This document shows, piece by piece, positions 17,863-26,915 of a stretch of DNA of 64,000 nt. The position numbers and the translations under genes were made by a program. The notes under the pieces are model-generated. The model had not been told where the DNA came from, did no database searches, and saw only the letters and a list, made by a program, of their open reading frames with translations. Source of the DNA: Prevotellaceae bacterium (GTDB taxonomy: Bacteria > Bacteroidota > Bacteroidia > Bacteroidales > Muribaculaceae); assembly GCA_021772015.1 (NCBI GenBank), contig JAETNS010000006.1:18098-82097 (forward strand), read 5' to 3'. Position 1 is the first letter of the stretch. The number at the start of each line of letters is the position of its first letter.

Positions 17863-18138
17863 ATGACGAAAGCAGAAATCGTTAACGAGATTTCAAAGAC
17901 AACCGGCATCGAACGTGCCGCAGTTCTCGAAACAATCGAAAAGTTCATGGAAGTGGTCAAAGACTCTCTCGCCCACGGCGAACCGGTCTACCTGCGCGGA
18001 TTCGGCAGCTTCATCATCAAGACCCGCTCACAGAAGACCGCCCGCAACATCTCCAAGAACACCACCATCATCATCCCCGAACACAAGATCCCCGCGTTCA
18101 AGCCCGCGAAAGTGTTCATGGAAGACCTCAAGGACTAA
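17863..18138 (+). CDS. hup: HU/IHF-family DNA-binding protein
   Basis: 91 aa. Full HU fold: N-terminal helices (TKAEIVNEISKTTGIER), the conserved YLRGFGSFIIKTR segment, and the DNA-binding arm with ARNISKNTTIIIPEHKIPAFKPAK. HU dimers bend DNA and organise the nucleoid. In Bacteroidetes this HU type commonly precedes the RNase G/E gene, as here, with a tiny basic ORF between. Confidence 0.95.
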   Translation: MTKAEIVNEISKTTGIERAAVLETIEKFMEVVKDSLAHGEPVYLRGFGSFIIKTRSQKTARNISKNTTIIIPEHKIPAFKPAKVFMEDLKD

Positions 18139-18198
18139 GAGGACAATCCATCCCCACGAGACAATTAACTTATAGTTAAACCATTAAAGTTTCTTACA

Positions 18199-18288
18199 AT
18201 GCCCAGCGGAAAAAAGAGAAAAGGCCACAAGATGGCTACCCACAAGCGTAAAAAACGCCTGAGAAAGAACCGTCACAAGAAGAAATAA
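18199..18288 (+). CDS. 29-aa very basic ribosomal-type protein (COX24/AURKAIP1-like, bS22 type)
   Basis: ATG at 18199, TAA at 18286-18288. The protein is MPSGKKRKGHKMATHKRKKR followed by LRKNRHKKK: 16 of 29 residues are Lys or Arg, with a KMxTHKRKKRLRKNRHKKK core. This core is characteristic of the COX24/AURKAIP1 (mS38) family, whose bacterial members are small-subunit ribosomal proteins. It lies 60 bp after the HU gene and before a terminator, so it is probably co-transcribed with HU. It is easily missed by gene callers because of its size. Confidence 0.85.
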   Translation: MPSGKKRKGHKMATHKRKKRLRKNRHKKK

Positions 18289-18331
18289 TCCTTGAACTGT
18301 TCAGGCTTATCAAGAACGCGATATAGAACAC

Positions 18332-18406
18332 AGAACAAACTTTTCCCGACGGCCGCCGAAACAACAAGGCTTCCAGCCGCGAAAAAAGTTTGTTCTCGCG
18401 TTTTTT
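18332..18406 (+). terminator. Terminator after the HU/bS22-like unit
   Basis: A 13-bp perfect inverted repeat, AGAACAAACTTTT (18332-18344) and AAAAGTTTGTTCT (18384-18396), is followed by CGCG and a T6 run at 18401-18406. An outer AACGCG/CGCGTT pairing may extend the stem. Confidence 0.72.
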
Positions 18407-18474
18407 GAACCGGCCCTCGATCCTTTCCACATCCCCCTCTCCCCCCGAAAACATCCCAATCCCTTAATGAACGA

Positions 18475-20124
18475 ATGAAAAGCGAACTTATCGTCGACGT
18501 ACAGCCTCAGGAGGTCTCCATAGCCCTCACCGAGGATGGCCGGCTGGTCTCCCTGCAGAAAGAGAGCCGCAACCTGGCCTACGCCGTCGGAGACATATAT
18601 GTGGCGAAGGTCAAGAAGCTAATGCCGGGCCTCAACGCCGCTTTTGTCAATGTCGGCTACGAGAAAGACGCGTTCCTTCATTATCTGGACCTTGGACCCC
18701 ATTTTTCTTCCTATTCTGAATTTCTCCAGCAGCTTCTCGACGACCCGAAGGCTCCGATGCCCCAGGTCCAGAAAATGAAGCTACTCCCGGACATCGACAA
18801 ACACGGCACCATCACCGACCAGCTGACCTGCGGCCGCGAACTGCTGGTGCAGATCGTCAAGGAACCCATATCATCAAAAGGGCCGCGACTCACCACGGAA
18901 ATATCCTTCACAGGCCGTTACCTGGTATTGATACCATTCTCGACGAAGATCTCCATCTCACAGAAGATCAAGACCACAGCCGAGAAACTCCGCCTGCGCC
19001 ACCTTGTCGAAAGCATCCGGCCGAAAAACTTCGGCGTGATCATCCGGACATCGGCTGAAGGAAAATCCGTGGCCGAGCTCAACCACGAGATACAGACCCT
19101 GCGGAAATGCTGGGAAGACACAATCACCAAAGCCCGCTCAGCGGAAGTGCCCTCACTCATATTCGAGGAGGAAAGCCGCATCGTAGGCGTTTTGCGCGAT
19201 GTCTTCTCCCCTTCATTCGAAAGCATCCATGTCAATGAAGCCGAGGCATACACCCAGATTCAGAAATATGTCAGCCTGATCGCACCCGAAAAAAAGGAGA
19301 TCGTCAAACTCTACGCGAAAGAGACACCGATATTCGACAGCTTCAACATCACCAAGCAGATAAAATCGTCGTTCGGCAAGACTGTCTCATTCAAGTCAGG
19401 CGCATACATCATCATCGAGCACACCGAAGCGTTGCATGTCATCGATGTCAACTCCGGCAACCGCGCCAAGGCCGGCAATGACCAGGAGACAAACGCCCTG
19501 GAAGTCAACTTGCGCGCCGCCGACGAGATAGCCCGCCAGCTCAGGCTGCGCGACATGGGCGGAATAATCGTCATCGACTTCATCGACATGAACAAAGTCG
19601 AGCACCGGCAGGCCCTGTACGACCATATGCGACAGATCATGGCCAACGACCGCGCGCGCCACAACATCCTGCCCCTGAGCAAATTCGGGCTGATGCAGAT
19701 CACGCGCCAGCGAGTACGCCCCGCCCTCGACATCGTGACTGCGGAGAGTTGCCCGTCATGCTTCGGCAAAGGGGAAGTCCAGCCCTCACTGCTTTTTACC
19801 GACACCCTTCACGAAAAGCTTGTCTATCTCATCAATGACCTTAAAGTCAAAGACTTCATCCTTTATGTGCATCCTTTCGTGGAAGCTTACCTCAAAAAAG
19901 GACTTATCTCCTTGTACCGCCGCTGGCGGCTGGAGATGGGAGCGAAGTTCAAGATAGTAGCCGACCAATCGCTGGCCTACCTCCAATACAGGGTGCTCGA
20001 CTCAAACCGCAACGAAATAGACCTCAAGGAAGAAAAAGACCTCGACAAGACCTCGACGGTCAAATCAAAAACCAAGGCGAAGAACAGGGTAAACCAGACA
20101 GCCACTGCTGACGACAAGGCTTGA
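18475..20124 (+). CDS. rng: Ribonuclease G/E family endoribonuclease
   Basis: 549 aa. An N-terminal S1-type region (VGDIYVAKVKKLMPGLNAAFVNVGYEKDAFLH) is followed by the RNase-H-like and DNase-I-like parts. The catalytic Asp region reads VIDVNSGN ... ALEVNLRAADEIARQLRLRDMGG ... IDFIDM, and the Zn-link Cys motif is CPSCFGKGE. The enzyme cleaves single-stranded AU-rich RNA in rRNA maturation and mRNA decay. Length fits RNase G plus a short basic tail (KTKAKNRVNQ); the long RNase E scaffold is absent. No TAnnTTTG promoter is seen in the 68 bp after the preceding terminator, so it may depend partly on read-through. Confidence 0.95.
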   Translation: MKSELIVDVQPQEVSIALTEDGRLVSLQKESRNLAYAVGDIYVAKVKKLMPGLNAAFVNVGYEKDAFLHYLDLGPHFSSYSEFLQQLLDDPKAPMPQVQKMKLLPDIDKHGTITDQLTCGRELLVQIVKEPISSKGPRLTTEISFTGRYLVLIPFSTKISISQKIKTTAEKLRLRHLVESIRPKNFGVIIRTSAEGKSVAELNHEIQTLRKCWEDTITKARSAEVPSLIFEEESRIVGVLRDVFSPSFESIHVNEAEAYTQIQKYVSLIAPEKKEIVKLYAKETPIFDSFNITKQIKSSFGKTVSFKSGAYIIIEHTEALHVIDVNSGNRAKAGNDQETNALEVNLRAADEIARQLRLRDMGGIIVIDFIDMNKVEHRQALYDHMRQIMANDRARHNILPLSKFGLMQITRQRVRPALDIVTAESCPSCFGKGEVQPSLLFTDTLHEKLVYLINDLKVKDFILYVHPFVEAYLKKGLISLYRRWRLEMGAKFKIVADQSLAYLQYRVLDSNRNEIDLKEEKDLDKTSTVKSKTKAKNRVNQTATADDKA

Positions 20125-20190
20125 TCCCCTCCTTACCCGACGGAACGCCAACTACCACAGCTGCCTACCGCAGCCAATATAACAGACGAC

Positions 20191-20223
20191 AAGGCGGTGT
20201 GTCAGACCACGACACACCGCCTT
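20191..20223 (+). terminator. Terminator hairpin after rng
   Basis: A 13-bp perfect stem AAGGCGGTGTGTC / GACACACCGCCTT with a 7-nt loop, followed by a moderately T-rich stretch (ACTTTATG). It shares a GGCGGTGTGT core with the terminator at 9043-9092. Confidence 0.75.
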
Positions 20224-20292
20224 ACTTTATGCACTTTCCGGGGATAATGAACCGGTCAAAATCATTTAAAAGACACAAAAAAACCACCGGGA

Positions 20293-20323
20293 TTACTTAT
20301 GTCGCGAATTTTTAGTACTTTTG
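20293..20323 (+). promoter_or_regulatory. Promoter of guaA
   Basis: The -7 element is TACTTTTG (20316-20323). A TTAC at 20293-20296 sits at the -33 distance (19 bp) but matches TTTG only partly. The transcript should start near 20329, about 10 nt before the first ATG. Confidence 0.6.
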
Positions 20324-20338
20324 CAAACATAATCCCAT

Positions 20339-21874
20339 ATGAGACAAAAGATGCAGGAAAAGATTGTAATCCTTGATTTTGGGTCGCAGACCACCCAGCT
20401 CATCGGACGCAGGGTCCGCGAGCTCAACACCTACTGCGAGATCATCCCCTACAATAAGTTTCCCCACGACGACCCGTCGGTGATCGGAGTCATTCTCTCC
20501 GGCTCTCCGTTCTCGGTCTACGATGACAAGGCTTTCAAAGCCGACCTGTCAAAGATACGCAAAAGGCTGCCGGTGTTGGGAATATGTTATGGAGCCCAAT
20601 TCATGGCCTGGGAAGATGGAGGCAAGGTAGAGCCGGCCGGGAGCCGCGAATATGGCCGCGCCCATCTTGAGTACATTGACTCCTCCGAGCCAATATTCAA
20701 GGATATAGAGCCGGGGACTCAGGTATGGATGAGTCATGGCGACACAATAACCGAGATCCCCTCCACATTCAGGCGCATAGCTTCCACCGACAAGGTCAGG
20801 ATTGCCGCCTACCGCATCGAAGGAGAGCAGACATGGGGGGTACAGTTCCATCCCGAAGTCTATCATTCGGTGAAAGGCACCCAGCTTCTCAAAAACTTCG
20901 TGGTCGACGTATGCGGATCAAAACAAGACTGGAGCGCGGCCTCATTCATCGAGACAACCGTCGCAGCCCTGCGCCGGCAACTCGGAGACGACAAAGTAGT
21001 CCTCGGCCTTAGCGGCGGTGTAGACTCCTCGGTAGTGGCTGTGTTGCTCAACAAGGCCATAGGCAAGAATCTGACCTGTATCTTCGTCGACCACGGGATG
21101 CTGCGCAAAGATGAGTTCAACGATGTCATGCGTGACTATCAGGGACTCGGACTCAACGTGATCGGAGTGGACGCGTCAGCCAAGTTCTTCAAGGAACTGG
21201 AAGGGGTCACAGAACCTGAACGCAAACGCAAGATCATAGGCAAAGGGTTCATCGACGTATTCGATCAGGAAGCCCATAAGATAAAGGATGTCAAATGGCT
21301 CGCCCAAGGCACGATATATCCTGACTGCATCGAATCGCTGTCTATCACCGGCACCGTCATCAAGAGCCATCACAACGTCGGCGGCCTCCCAGAGAAGATG
21401 AACCTTAAGCTTTGCGAACCGCTGCGGTTGCTCTTCAAGGATGAGGTCAGAGCCGTCGGACGCGAGCTGGGAATGCCCGACCGTCTGATATCGCGCCATC
21501 CATTTCCCGGACCGGGCCTGGCTGTCCGCATTCTGGGAGACATCACCCCCGAGAAGGTCCGTATACTCCAGGATGCCGACAAGATATTCATCGACGGATT
21601 GCGCCAATGGGGCCTATACGATCAGGTATGGCAAGCCGGAGTGATACTCCTCCCGGTACAGAGCGTCGGAGTTATGGGTGACGAGCGCACCTATGAACGC
21701 GCGGTCGCGTTGCGCGCCGTCACCTCCACAGACGCGATGACAGCCGACTGGGCACACCTCCCATACGACTTCCTCGCCGAGGTCTCCAACAAGATCATCA
21801 ACCACGTCCGCGGTGTCAACCGCGTGGCCTACGACATCTCCTCGAAGCCGCCAGCCACTATCGAGTGGGAATGA
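20339..21874 (+). CDS. guaA: GMP synthase (glutamine-hydrolysing)
   Basis: 511 aa; a second in-frame ATG at 20351 ([13 protein letters not shown]) is the alternative start. The N-terminal class I glutamine amidotransferase has nucleophile Cys83 (LGICYGAQ) and the FHPEVYHS His/Glu pair. The ATP-pyrophosphatase domain carries [11 protein letters not shown], and the C-terminal dimerisation domain ends KPPATIEWE. It converts XMP, ATP and glutamine to GMP in purine synthesis. The gene stands behind its own promoter and is followed after 54 bp by an unrelated membrane protein gene. Confidence 0.97.
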   Translation: MRQKMQEKIVILDFGSQTTQLIGRRVRELNTYCEIIPYNKFPHDDPSVIGVILSGSPFSVYDDKAFKADLSKIRKRLPVLGICYGAQFMAWEDGGKVEPAGSREYGRAHLEYIDSSEPIFKDIEPGTQVWMSHGDTITEIPSTFRRIASTDKVRIAAYRIEGEQTWGVQFHPEVYHSVKGTQLLKNFVVDVCGSKQDWSAASFIETTVAALRRQLGDDKVVLGLSGGVDSSVVAVLLNKAIGKNLTCIFVDHGMLRKDEFNDVMRDYQGLGLNVIGVDASAKFFKELEGVTEPERKRKIIGKGFIDVFDQEAHKIKDVKWLAQGTIYPDCIESLSITGTVIKSHHNVGGLPEKMNLKLCEPLRLLFKDEVRAVGRELGMPDRLISRHPFPGPGLAVRILGDITPEKVRILQDADKIFIDGLRQWGLYDQVWQAGVILLPVQSVGVMGDERTYERAVALRAVTSTDAMTADWAHLPYDFLAEVSNKIINHVRGVNRVAYDISSKPPATIEWE

Positions 21875-21928
21875 GACATCCCGGGCAATCGGCCTCTACT
21901 CCATATCGACCAGAAACAAGCACGACAA

Positions 21929-23089
21929 ATGGAAAATTCACCTTTCAATACCAACAACCCTTATAAGAAGACTCCTAAGTCGCAATCGACATTGCCGCTT
22001 GAACCGCGCGTGTCACGTGAGGAACAGGAGGTCGATGCCGCATACAAACCCAAGCCCGAACCTCCCAAGGATTTCCGGGAACCCCAAAGACGCGCGACCG
22101 TGAATTTCACGGCGCAGCCTGCGCCACGCAGATATGAGGCTCCCTCGTCATACGGCCAATCGGGGCAAGCACATTACAACCGCCCGTCACAGGCACAGCC
22201 CAAAGAGAGGCCGACCGAGCCGCCGGCCGCAGGAATGCGCCCCCGCCCCACCGTGGCCTATCAGCCGGGCCAGGAGACAGCCCAGGCGCAACCTCGGCCG
22301 CCACGTCAATATCCGACACCCTCCCGCCCCGGACAGACAGTAAACCCTTCAGGTCATCCTAATTACCGTCCCACCGTCCCCGCAGATGGCCCCCGCATAC
22401 ACGGAGGTGACAATGGCCCCCGTAATCCCGGTTACCGTCCGACAGTGCTTGACTCAGACAGCAGGAATGGAAAAAGCAGCCTCGGACTGATCATCGGAAT
22501 AGTAGCAGTGGCCCTCCTTATCGTCGGCGCAGGATGCTGGTGGTATTTCGGCTATAGGAATTCCCATCCCATAATGACCGATGATCTGAACGTGGAGGAA
22601 GTTTCGGAAATCACATATTCCGACAACACCCCCGCCGAAACCGCGAATATTTCCGGCGAAACGCCCCCACAGCCCTCTTCCGGCTCGACACAAGGGTCAG
22701 GCGACATCACATCGCAGACACCCGGAGTCAGCGGCGGCACGGAATCCACCTCTCTGTTCAACCGCCCCCTGACCTACACCGGCACAGTAACTCCCGGCGG
22801 AGTGGCTTCACTGAACATCATCCTCTTCCAGAATGGCCGTCTTGAAGGCACTATCGACTATTCCGGCGGCAAATCGATGCCGCTTTTCGGCAGCTACACA
22901 TGGACAGACAACGGCCATATGATGAACATCAATTTCACCGTCAGCTCAAAGAAAGACAAGACTTATTCCGAAAGCTGGATGGGTCACTCCTCATACATCA
23001 AAGATGACCTTGCCCACACCCTGACTTTCAAGCGGATAAACACATCCAACGGCCAGTCGATGACCGCGTCGTTCGCTCTCCGTCCCTGA
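21929..23089 (+). CDS. Pro-rich single-pass membrane protein of unknown function
   Basis: 386 aa. Residues 1-180 are a disordered, Pro/Arg/Gln-rich cytoplasmic region with repeated YRPTV and RPTVAYQ-type motifs (YRPTVPADGP, YRPTVLDSD). One transmembrane helix lies at ~181-206 (LGLIIGIVAVALLIVGAGCWWYFGY). A Thr/Ser/Pro linker follows, then a beta-rich extracytoplasmic domain (~280-386) with SLNIILFQNGRLEGTIDYSGG. The layout resembles zinc-ribbon/Pro-rich signalling or scaffold proteins of Bacteroidetes, but no zinc ribbon is present. The next gene begins 6 bp later, so it may be in an operon with the two polytopic membrane proteins. Function not recognised. Confidence 0.75.
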   Translation: MENSPFNTNNPYKKTPKSQSTLPLEPRVSREEQEVDAAYKPKPEPPKDFREPQRRATVNFTAQPAPRRYEAPSSYGQSGQAHYNRPSQAQPKERPTEPPAAGMRPRPTVAYQPGQETAQAQPRPPRQYPTPSRPGQTVNPSGHPNYRPTVPADGPRIHGGDNGPRNPGYRPTVLDSDSRNGKSSLGLIIGIVAVALLIVGAGCWWYFGYRNSHPIMTDDLNVEEVSEITYSDNTPAETANISGETPPQPSSGSTQGSGDITSQTPGVSGGTESTSLFNRPLTYTGTVTPGGVASLNIILFQNGRLEGTIDYSGGKSMPLFGSYTWTDNGHMMNINFTVSSKKDKTYSESWMGHSSYIKDDLAHTLTFKRINTSNGQSMTASFALRP

Positions 23090-23095
23090 CGAAGA

Positions 23096-24550
23096 ATGAG
23101 ACTCTCTTTCTTCTCACGAAATATCATAAAGCCTTATCATTCCGGGGTGAGATGTCATGTACTGACAAATCGCCCCGGAAATGATCCGATGCCTCATTGG
23201 CTGATGCTGGTCATCATCCTGTTTGCCGCGTTGTTTCTATACCTCCAGATGTCAATCTTCCAACGGGCCAGTGTTCTGTCTGACGGGTATTCTTATTTCG
23301 ACGCATGGGAAACAATCAAGGGTGGCCATACAGACCGGTTGCGGACACCGGTATATGCCATGTTGGTAGGATTCCTGACCGAGCTTTTCGGGAAAGATAC
23401 CGCTCTGGTAATCATCCCTGTAATCCATTGGATAATATACATAGCTGCGTTAAGGGCCGTCTGGCAGATCGACAACTGGATAGGGATTTCCCATTGGATA
23501 AACTGCGCGGTTATACTGACCTTGGTGACAGTCCCCGGCTTCTGGGTCTTCAACCACATCACCATGGCCGAGACATTCTCCACTTGCGGCATAATCTTAT
23601 TAATCTGGCTATCAGGAAGATACTTATTAGGGGGGGAGAAATCCACCCTTTATTGCGCCGGATTTACGATGGTGATCCTTATATTCACCAAGCCGATGTT
23701 CATTTTCCTGATCCCGGTTATGGCTCTGTTCTGGCTGATTGTCTGCCGCCGGAACAGACGACATCTCATTGCCGCCGGAATATCCGTAACCGCTTCAACA
23801 TGCATGACTGCCATTTACATTTATTGCATGGCCCATACCTATCTTGTCCCCTCCTTGTCAATAGCGACAACTTACAACCAATATTATTGCATGAGGGCGG
23901 AAGGACTGATCATACCTGATGAAATAGACAATTCAGACCTAAGGGAACGCTTTCAACCGTTATACGACAGCATCCCGGGAGGATGGTACAAGACCCAGCC
24001 ATATTGGCAGGAGATGTGGATGTTCAACTGGCCGGATCTCGACGTTCTTGCCAAGACGGCCATAAACCATCACCCAGAAAAGGTATTGGCCGCGACCGCG
24101 CAACGCTTCCGGACATCACTCTCCACAAGTCAGTTCTACAGCCTCGTTGACGAACTGGGATTGTCGCCGGAATATGACCGGATGTATGCAAATTGGAACG
24201 GCATAGACCATAACAGGGAGGGTGGGTTCATCTATCCATTCCACCGCCTTATCAGATTTCCCATCTGGGGAGGACTTGTCATATTGTCTGTGTTCGCGAT
24301 CATCTGGTCATATCGCTGGAGGCGACAACATCGTCTCCCTGCCCTTCCGGCTCTGATCGCTACCATATATCTGACAGCGTATATTACCACAGTCATAGGA
24401 GCCCACGACTCATGGGGCCGCATCCTGACCCCGGTCAATCCACTCCTTGTCATGATGGCCGGCAGCATCGCCTCCATCATTCACAGTTTACAACTAAAAT
24501 CAAAATCTCTGGATGAGCGACATAAGCTTAAAACGACTATTCCTCATTAA
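23096..24550 (+). CDS. Polytopic membrane protein, possible GT-C type glycosyltransferase (copy 1)
   Basis: 484 aa, about ten hydrophobic helices. An extracytoplasmic loop after helix 1 (VLSDGYSYFDAWETIKGG ... RTPVY) has the acidic pattern common to GT-C-fold enzymes, and a large loop sits between the helices near residues 250-380. The conserved PGFWVFNH, AETFSTCGI, FTKPMFIFLIPV and GAHDSWGR motifs are shared with the next gene, its tandem paralogue. The true start may be the later ATG at 23189 (MPHWL), where similarity to the paralogue begins. GT-C function is an inference from topology; the sugar and acceptor are unknown. Confidence 0.75.
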   Translation: MRLSFFSRNIIKPYHSGVRCHVLTNRPGNDPMPHWLMLVIILFAALFLYLQMSIFQRASVLSDGYSYFDAWETIKGGHTDRLRTPVYAMLVGFLTELFGKDTALVIIPVIHWIIYIAALRAVWQIDNWIGISHWINCAVILTLVTVPGFWVFNHITMAETFSTCGIILLIWLSGRYLLGGEKSTLYCAGFTMVILIFTKPMFIFLIPVMALFWLIVCRRNRRHLIAAGISVTASTCMTAIYIYCMAHTYLVPSLSIATTYNQYYCMRAEGLIIPDEIDNSDLRERFQPLYDSIPGGWYKTQPYWQEMWMFNWPDLDVLAKTAINHHPEKVLAATAQRFRTSLSTSQFYSLVDELGLSPEYDRMYANWNGIDHNREGGFIYPFHRLIRFPIWGGLVILSVFAIIWSYRWRRQHRLPALPALIATIYLTAYITTVIGAHDSWGRILTPVNPLLVMMAGSIASIIHSLQLKSKSLDERHKLKTTIPH

Positions 24551-25943
24551 AAAACTCGGAGGAACCTCTTCTTGTAACCGTGAATCCGCCAGGATGCCTA
24601 TGTGGCTCACTGTCACCACTATAATTCTGGGACTGATTTTCCTCTCCATGCAAGGACTGATTTTCCGTCATGGAAGTATGGAAATGGACAGCTGGTCTTA
24701 CCCGAGTGGATGGTGGTCTCTTAAAGACGGTCACATTGACCCGGCGCGTCCACCTGTCTATTGCACCATAGTCGGATTGATATGGGAACCTCTCACAATG
24801 GGTTATGGCAACATATTGCTTCCCGTAATTCAATGGACGCTCTATATTGCCTCTTTACAATTAGTCTGGATTATAAACGGATGGCTGAAAGCAAACAAAA
24901 CATTCAACACATTGGCAATTCTATCTATGATGCTTATTCCCGGATTCTGGATTTTCAACAACATAATCATGGCCGAGTCAATATCCTTGTCCGGCATTAT
25001 ACTGCTCGTATGGCTATGTGGCAAGTACATCCGGACAAAAAAAGGCAGATATCTGTGGCTCTCCGAGATCACACAGCTAATATTGATATTCACCAAACCG
25101 ATGTTCATATTCCTGATCCCTGTGCTTACATTACTCTGGATCGTAGTCGGTTGGAAAAACAAAATCCATCTGTGTTCCATCTTATTGTCTCTATTCATAA
25201 CTGTAAGCCTCTTATGGTGGTATACCGTCGAAATGAAAAAGGAATATGGAGTGGCCGCACTCACCTTAGCGTCAACCCACAACAGATATTGTTGTCTCCG
25301 TGCTGACGGTGCCATCATCCCGGATGAAATATCCGATCCGGTGATAAGGGAAAAGTTCTCACCGATGTATGAGGCTGATCCCGGAGTTCAAAATCCAGAG
25401 AACCGGTATATCCCGGAAGCAGCATTATATTTTACCTGGCCGGAACTTGACCGTCTTATCAACGAGACGACCAAGCATCACCCATATGCCGATGTCGACG
25501 GCATATTTTACCGCATCAAGACATCGATGACTCAGAGTCAACACTTTTTTTATTTATTGGGATATAACGAGACTGTAGACCGACTTTTCTCAAAATGGAA
25601 CGGCATAAGTAAAAACCGGCCCGACGGCTTTATTTTTCCATTCCACCGCCAATTGTGGTTTCCAATTTGGATTACTGCTCTCATATGGGCAACATTCACC
25701 TTGATATGGTTATATCGATGGCAGAAGAACCATCGTTTCCCAGCAATGGCTTACACAGTGTCTGCGATAATCTTTACATGCTATATTTCAGTCATTATCG
25801 GAGCTCAGGACCAATGGGGACGAATCATGACTCCGGTAACTCCTCTGATTCCTGTCATGGCCAGCAGTATCGCCTCCATCTCATGTGGGTATGTTAAAAA
25901 ATCATTATCAGGGTGGGGGTTGAAGCGAGGGGGATTTGCTTAG
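24513..25943 (+). CDS. Polytopic membrane protein, tandem paralogue of the preceding gene (copy 2)
   Basis: 476 aa, same topology and motif order as copy 1: SWSYPSGWWSLKDG ... RPPVY, PGFWIFNN, FTKPMFIFLIPV, GAQDQWGR. It overlaps copy 1 by 38 bp if the first ATG is used; MPMWL at 24594 is the alternative start and would leave a 43-bp gap. The DNA is visibly more AT-rich than its neighbours (A/T-runs in 24880-25560), which suggests faster divergence or different origin. A possible GT-C glycosyltransferase or polymer-handling membrane enzyme; not assignable further. Confidence 0.75.
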   Translation: MSDISLKRLFLIKKLGGTSSCNRESARMPMWLTVTTIILGLIFLSMQGLIFRHGSMEMDSWSYPSGWWSLKDGHIDPARPPVYCTIVGLIWEPLTMGYGNILLPVIQWTLYIASLQLVWIINGWLKANKTFNTLAILSMMLIPGFWIFNNIIMAESISLSGIILLVWLCGKYIRTKKGRYLWLSEITQLILIFTKPMFIFLIPVLTLLWIVVGWKNKIHLCSILLSLFITVSLLWWYTVEMKKEYGVAALTLASTHNRYCCLRADGAIIPDEISDPVIREKFSPMYEADPGVQNPENRYIPEAALYFTWPELDRLINETTKHHPYADVDGIFYRIKTSMTQSQHFFYLLGYNETVDRLFSKWNGISKNRPDGFIFPFHRQLWFPIWITALIWATFTLIWLYRWQKNHRFPAMAYTVSAIIFTCYISVIIGAQDQWGRIMTPVTPLIPVMASSIASISCGYVKKSLSGWGLKRGGFA

Positions 25944-25966
25944 TTGGGCAAAGTTGCGTAAATTTG
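25935..25966 (+). promoter_or_regulatory. Consensus promoter of the DUF5683-mltD operon
   Basis: TTTG (25935-25938), 20-bp spacer, TAAATTTG (25959-25966). This is a full match to the Bacteroidales -33/-7 pattern. The predicted transcription start (about 25971-25974) coincides with the GTG codon that opens the DUF5683 frame. Confidence 0.85.
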
Positions 25967-25970
25967 CATT

Positions 25971-26867
25971 GTGAAGCTTGCGACTTACAACTGTTACTCT
26001 TCCCGGCAATGGAAAAACAGACTCATCGTCATACTTATGACGATGGTTTTCATCGTATTGCCATCGGTCAAGGTCATGGGACAGTCTGCGGTCAAGCGTC
26101 CGCACAGGATCCACGCCACGACTGACTCGCTGCAGTCACAGCTCCCCGATTCCATCCCTGTCAGCACCCCCGTCTCTGATCGCGAGGCTGTAGTTGTCGA
26201 CCGCTTCACCCTTTCAAGTGATTCCATGTATGTCACCCCGGTAGACACGGTCGGGATATTGACCGCCGGGGAGGCCTATGAAGTAGACTCCATACGGCGC
26301 AGCGAGCGCAATGGCTCCATCATGAAGCGACTCAGCGACATCCCTGAAGATGAATGGGTGCCACGCGCTGTAGAGTTCAACCCTGATCCAACCCGCGCGG
26401 TCTGGCTTTCGGCACTGTTCCCGGGTCTCGGGCAGGTTTACAACCGCCGTTACTGGAAACTGCCGATAATCGTAGGGGGATACCTCGGTCTGGGATACGC
26501 CACAAGCTGGAACAACCAGATGCTCACCGAGTACACCCGCGCCTACTCCGACCTGCTCGACAACGATCCCTCGTCAAACAGCTACATGGACTTCTTTGCC
26601 CCTAATGTGAAAGAGGAGGACATCGACAAATCCTGGCTTCAGAATCTCTTGCGATCACGCAAGAATTACTTCCGCCGCAACCGCGACCTGTGTATTATCA
26701 GCATGGTAGGTGTCTATCTGCTGGCTATGGTCGACGCGTATGTCGATGCGTCACTCTCTCATTTCGACATAAACCCACATCTATCAATGGATGTCGTGCC
26801 GACCTTGATGCAGGACGGCCGACAAAGATACCCCTCTGTCGGCCTGGCCTGGGCCTTGAATTTCTAA
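25971..26867 (+). CDS. DUF5683 membrane protein
   Basis: 298 aa from a GTG at 25971; the first ATG in frame is at 26037. The GTG start keeps a proper signal/anchor with basic residues (RQWKNR) before the hydrophobic stretch, while the ATG start would leave it without charges. The conserved DUF5683 part is residues ~130-298: RAVWLSALFPGLGQVYNRRYWKLPIIVGGY, an inner helix IISMVGVYLLAMVDAYVDASL, and a C-terminal strand ending GLAWALNF. The family is common in Bacteroidetes next to MltD-type transglycosylases, often downstream of parAB, and its role is unknown. A promoter ends 4 bp before the GTG, so a leaderless mRNA is possible. Confidence 0.82.
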   Translation: MKLATYNCYSSRQWKNRLIVILMTMVFIVLPSVKVMGQSAVKRPHRIHATTDSLQSQLPDSIPVSTPVSDREAVVVDRFTLSSDSMYVTPVDTVGILTAGEAYEVDSIRRSERNGSIMKRLSDIPEDEWVPRAVEFNPDPTRAVWLSALFPGLGQVYNRRYWKLPIIVGGYLGLGYATSWNNQMLTEYTRAYSDLLDNDPSSNSYMDFFAPNVKEEDIDKSWLQNLLRSRKNYFRRNRDLCIISMVGVYLLAMVDAYVDASLSHFDINPHLSMDVVPTLMQDGRQRYPSVGLAWALNF

Positions 26868-26915
26868 GGCTGCAGCAGGGTATCCGATATGACCATCTAA
26901 AAACCGCCCACTCCG

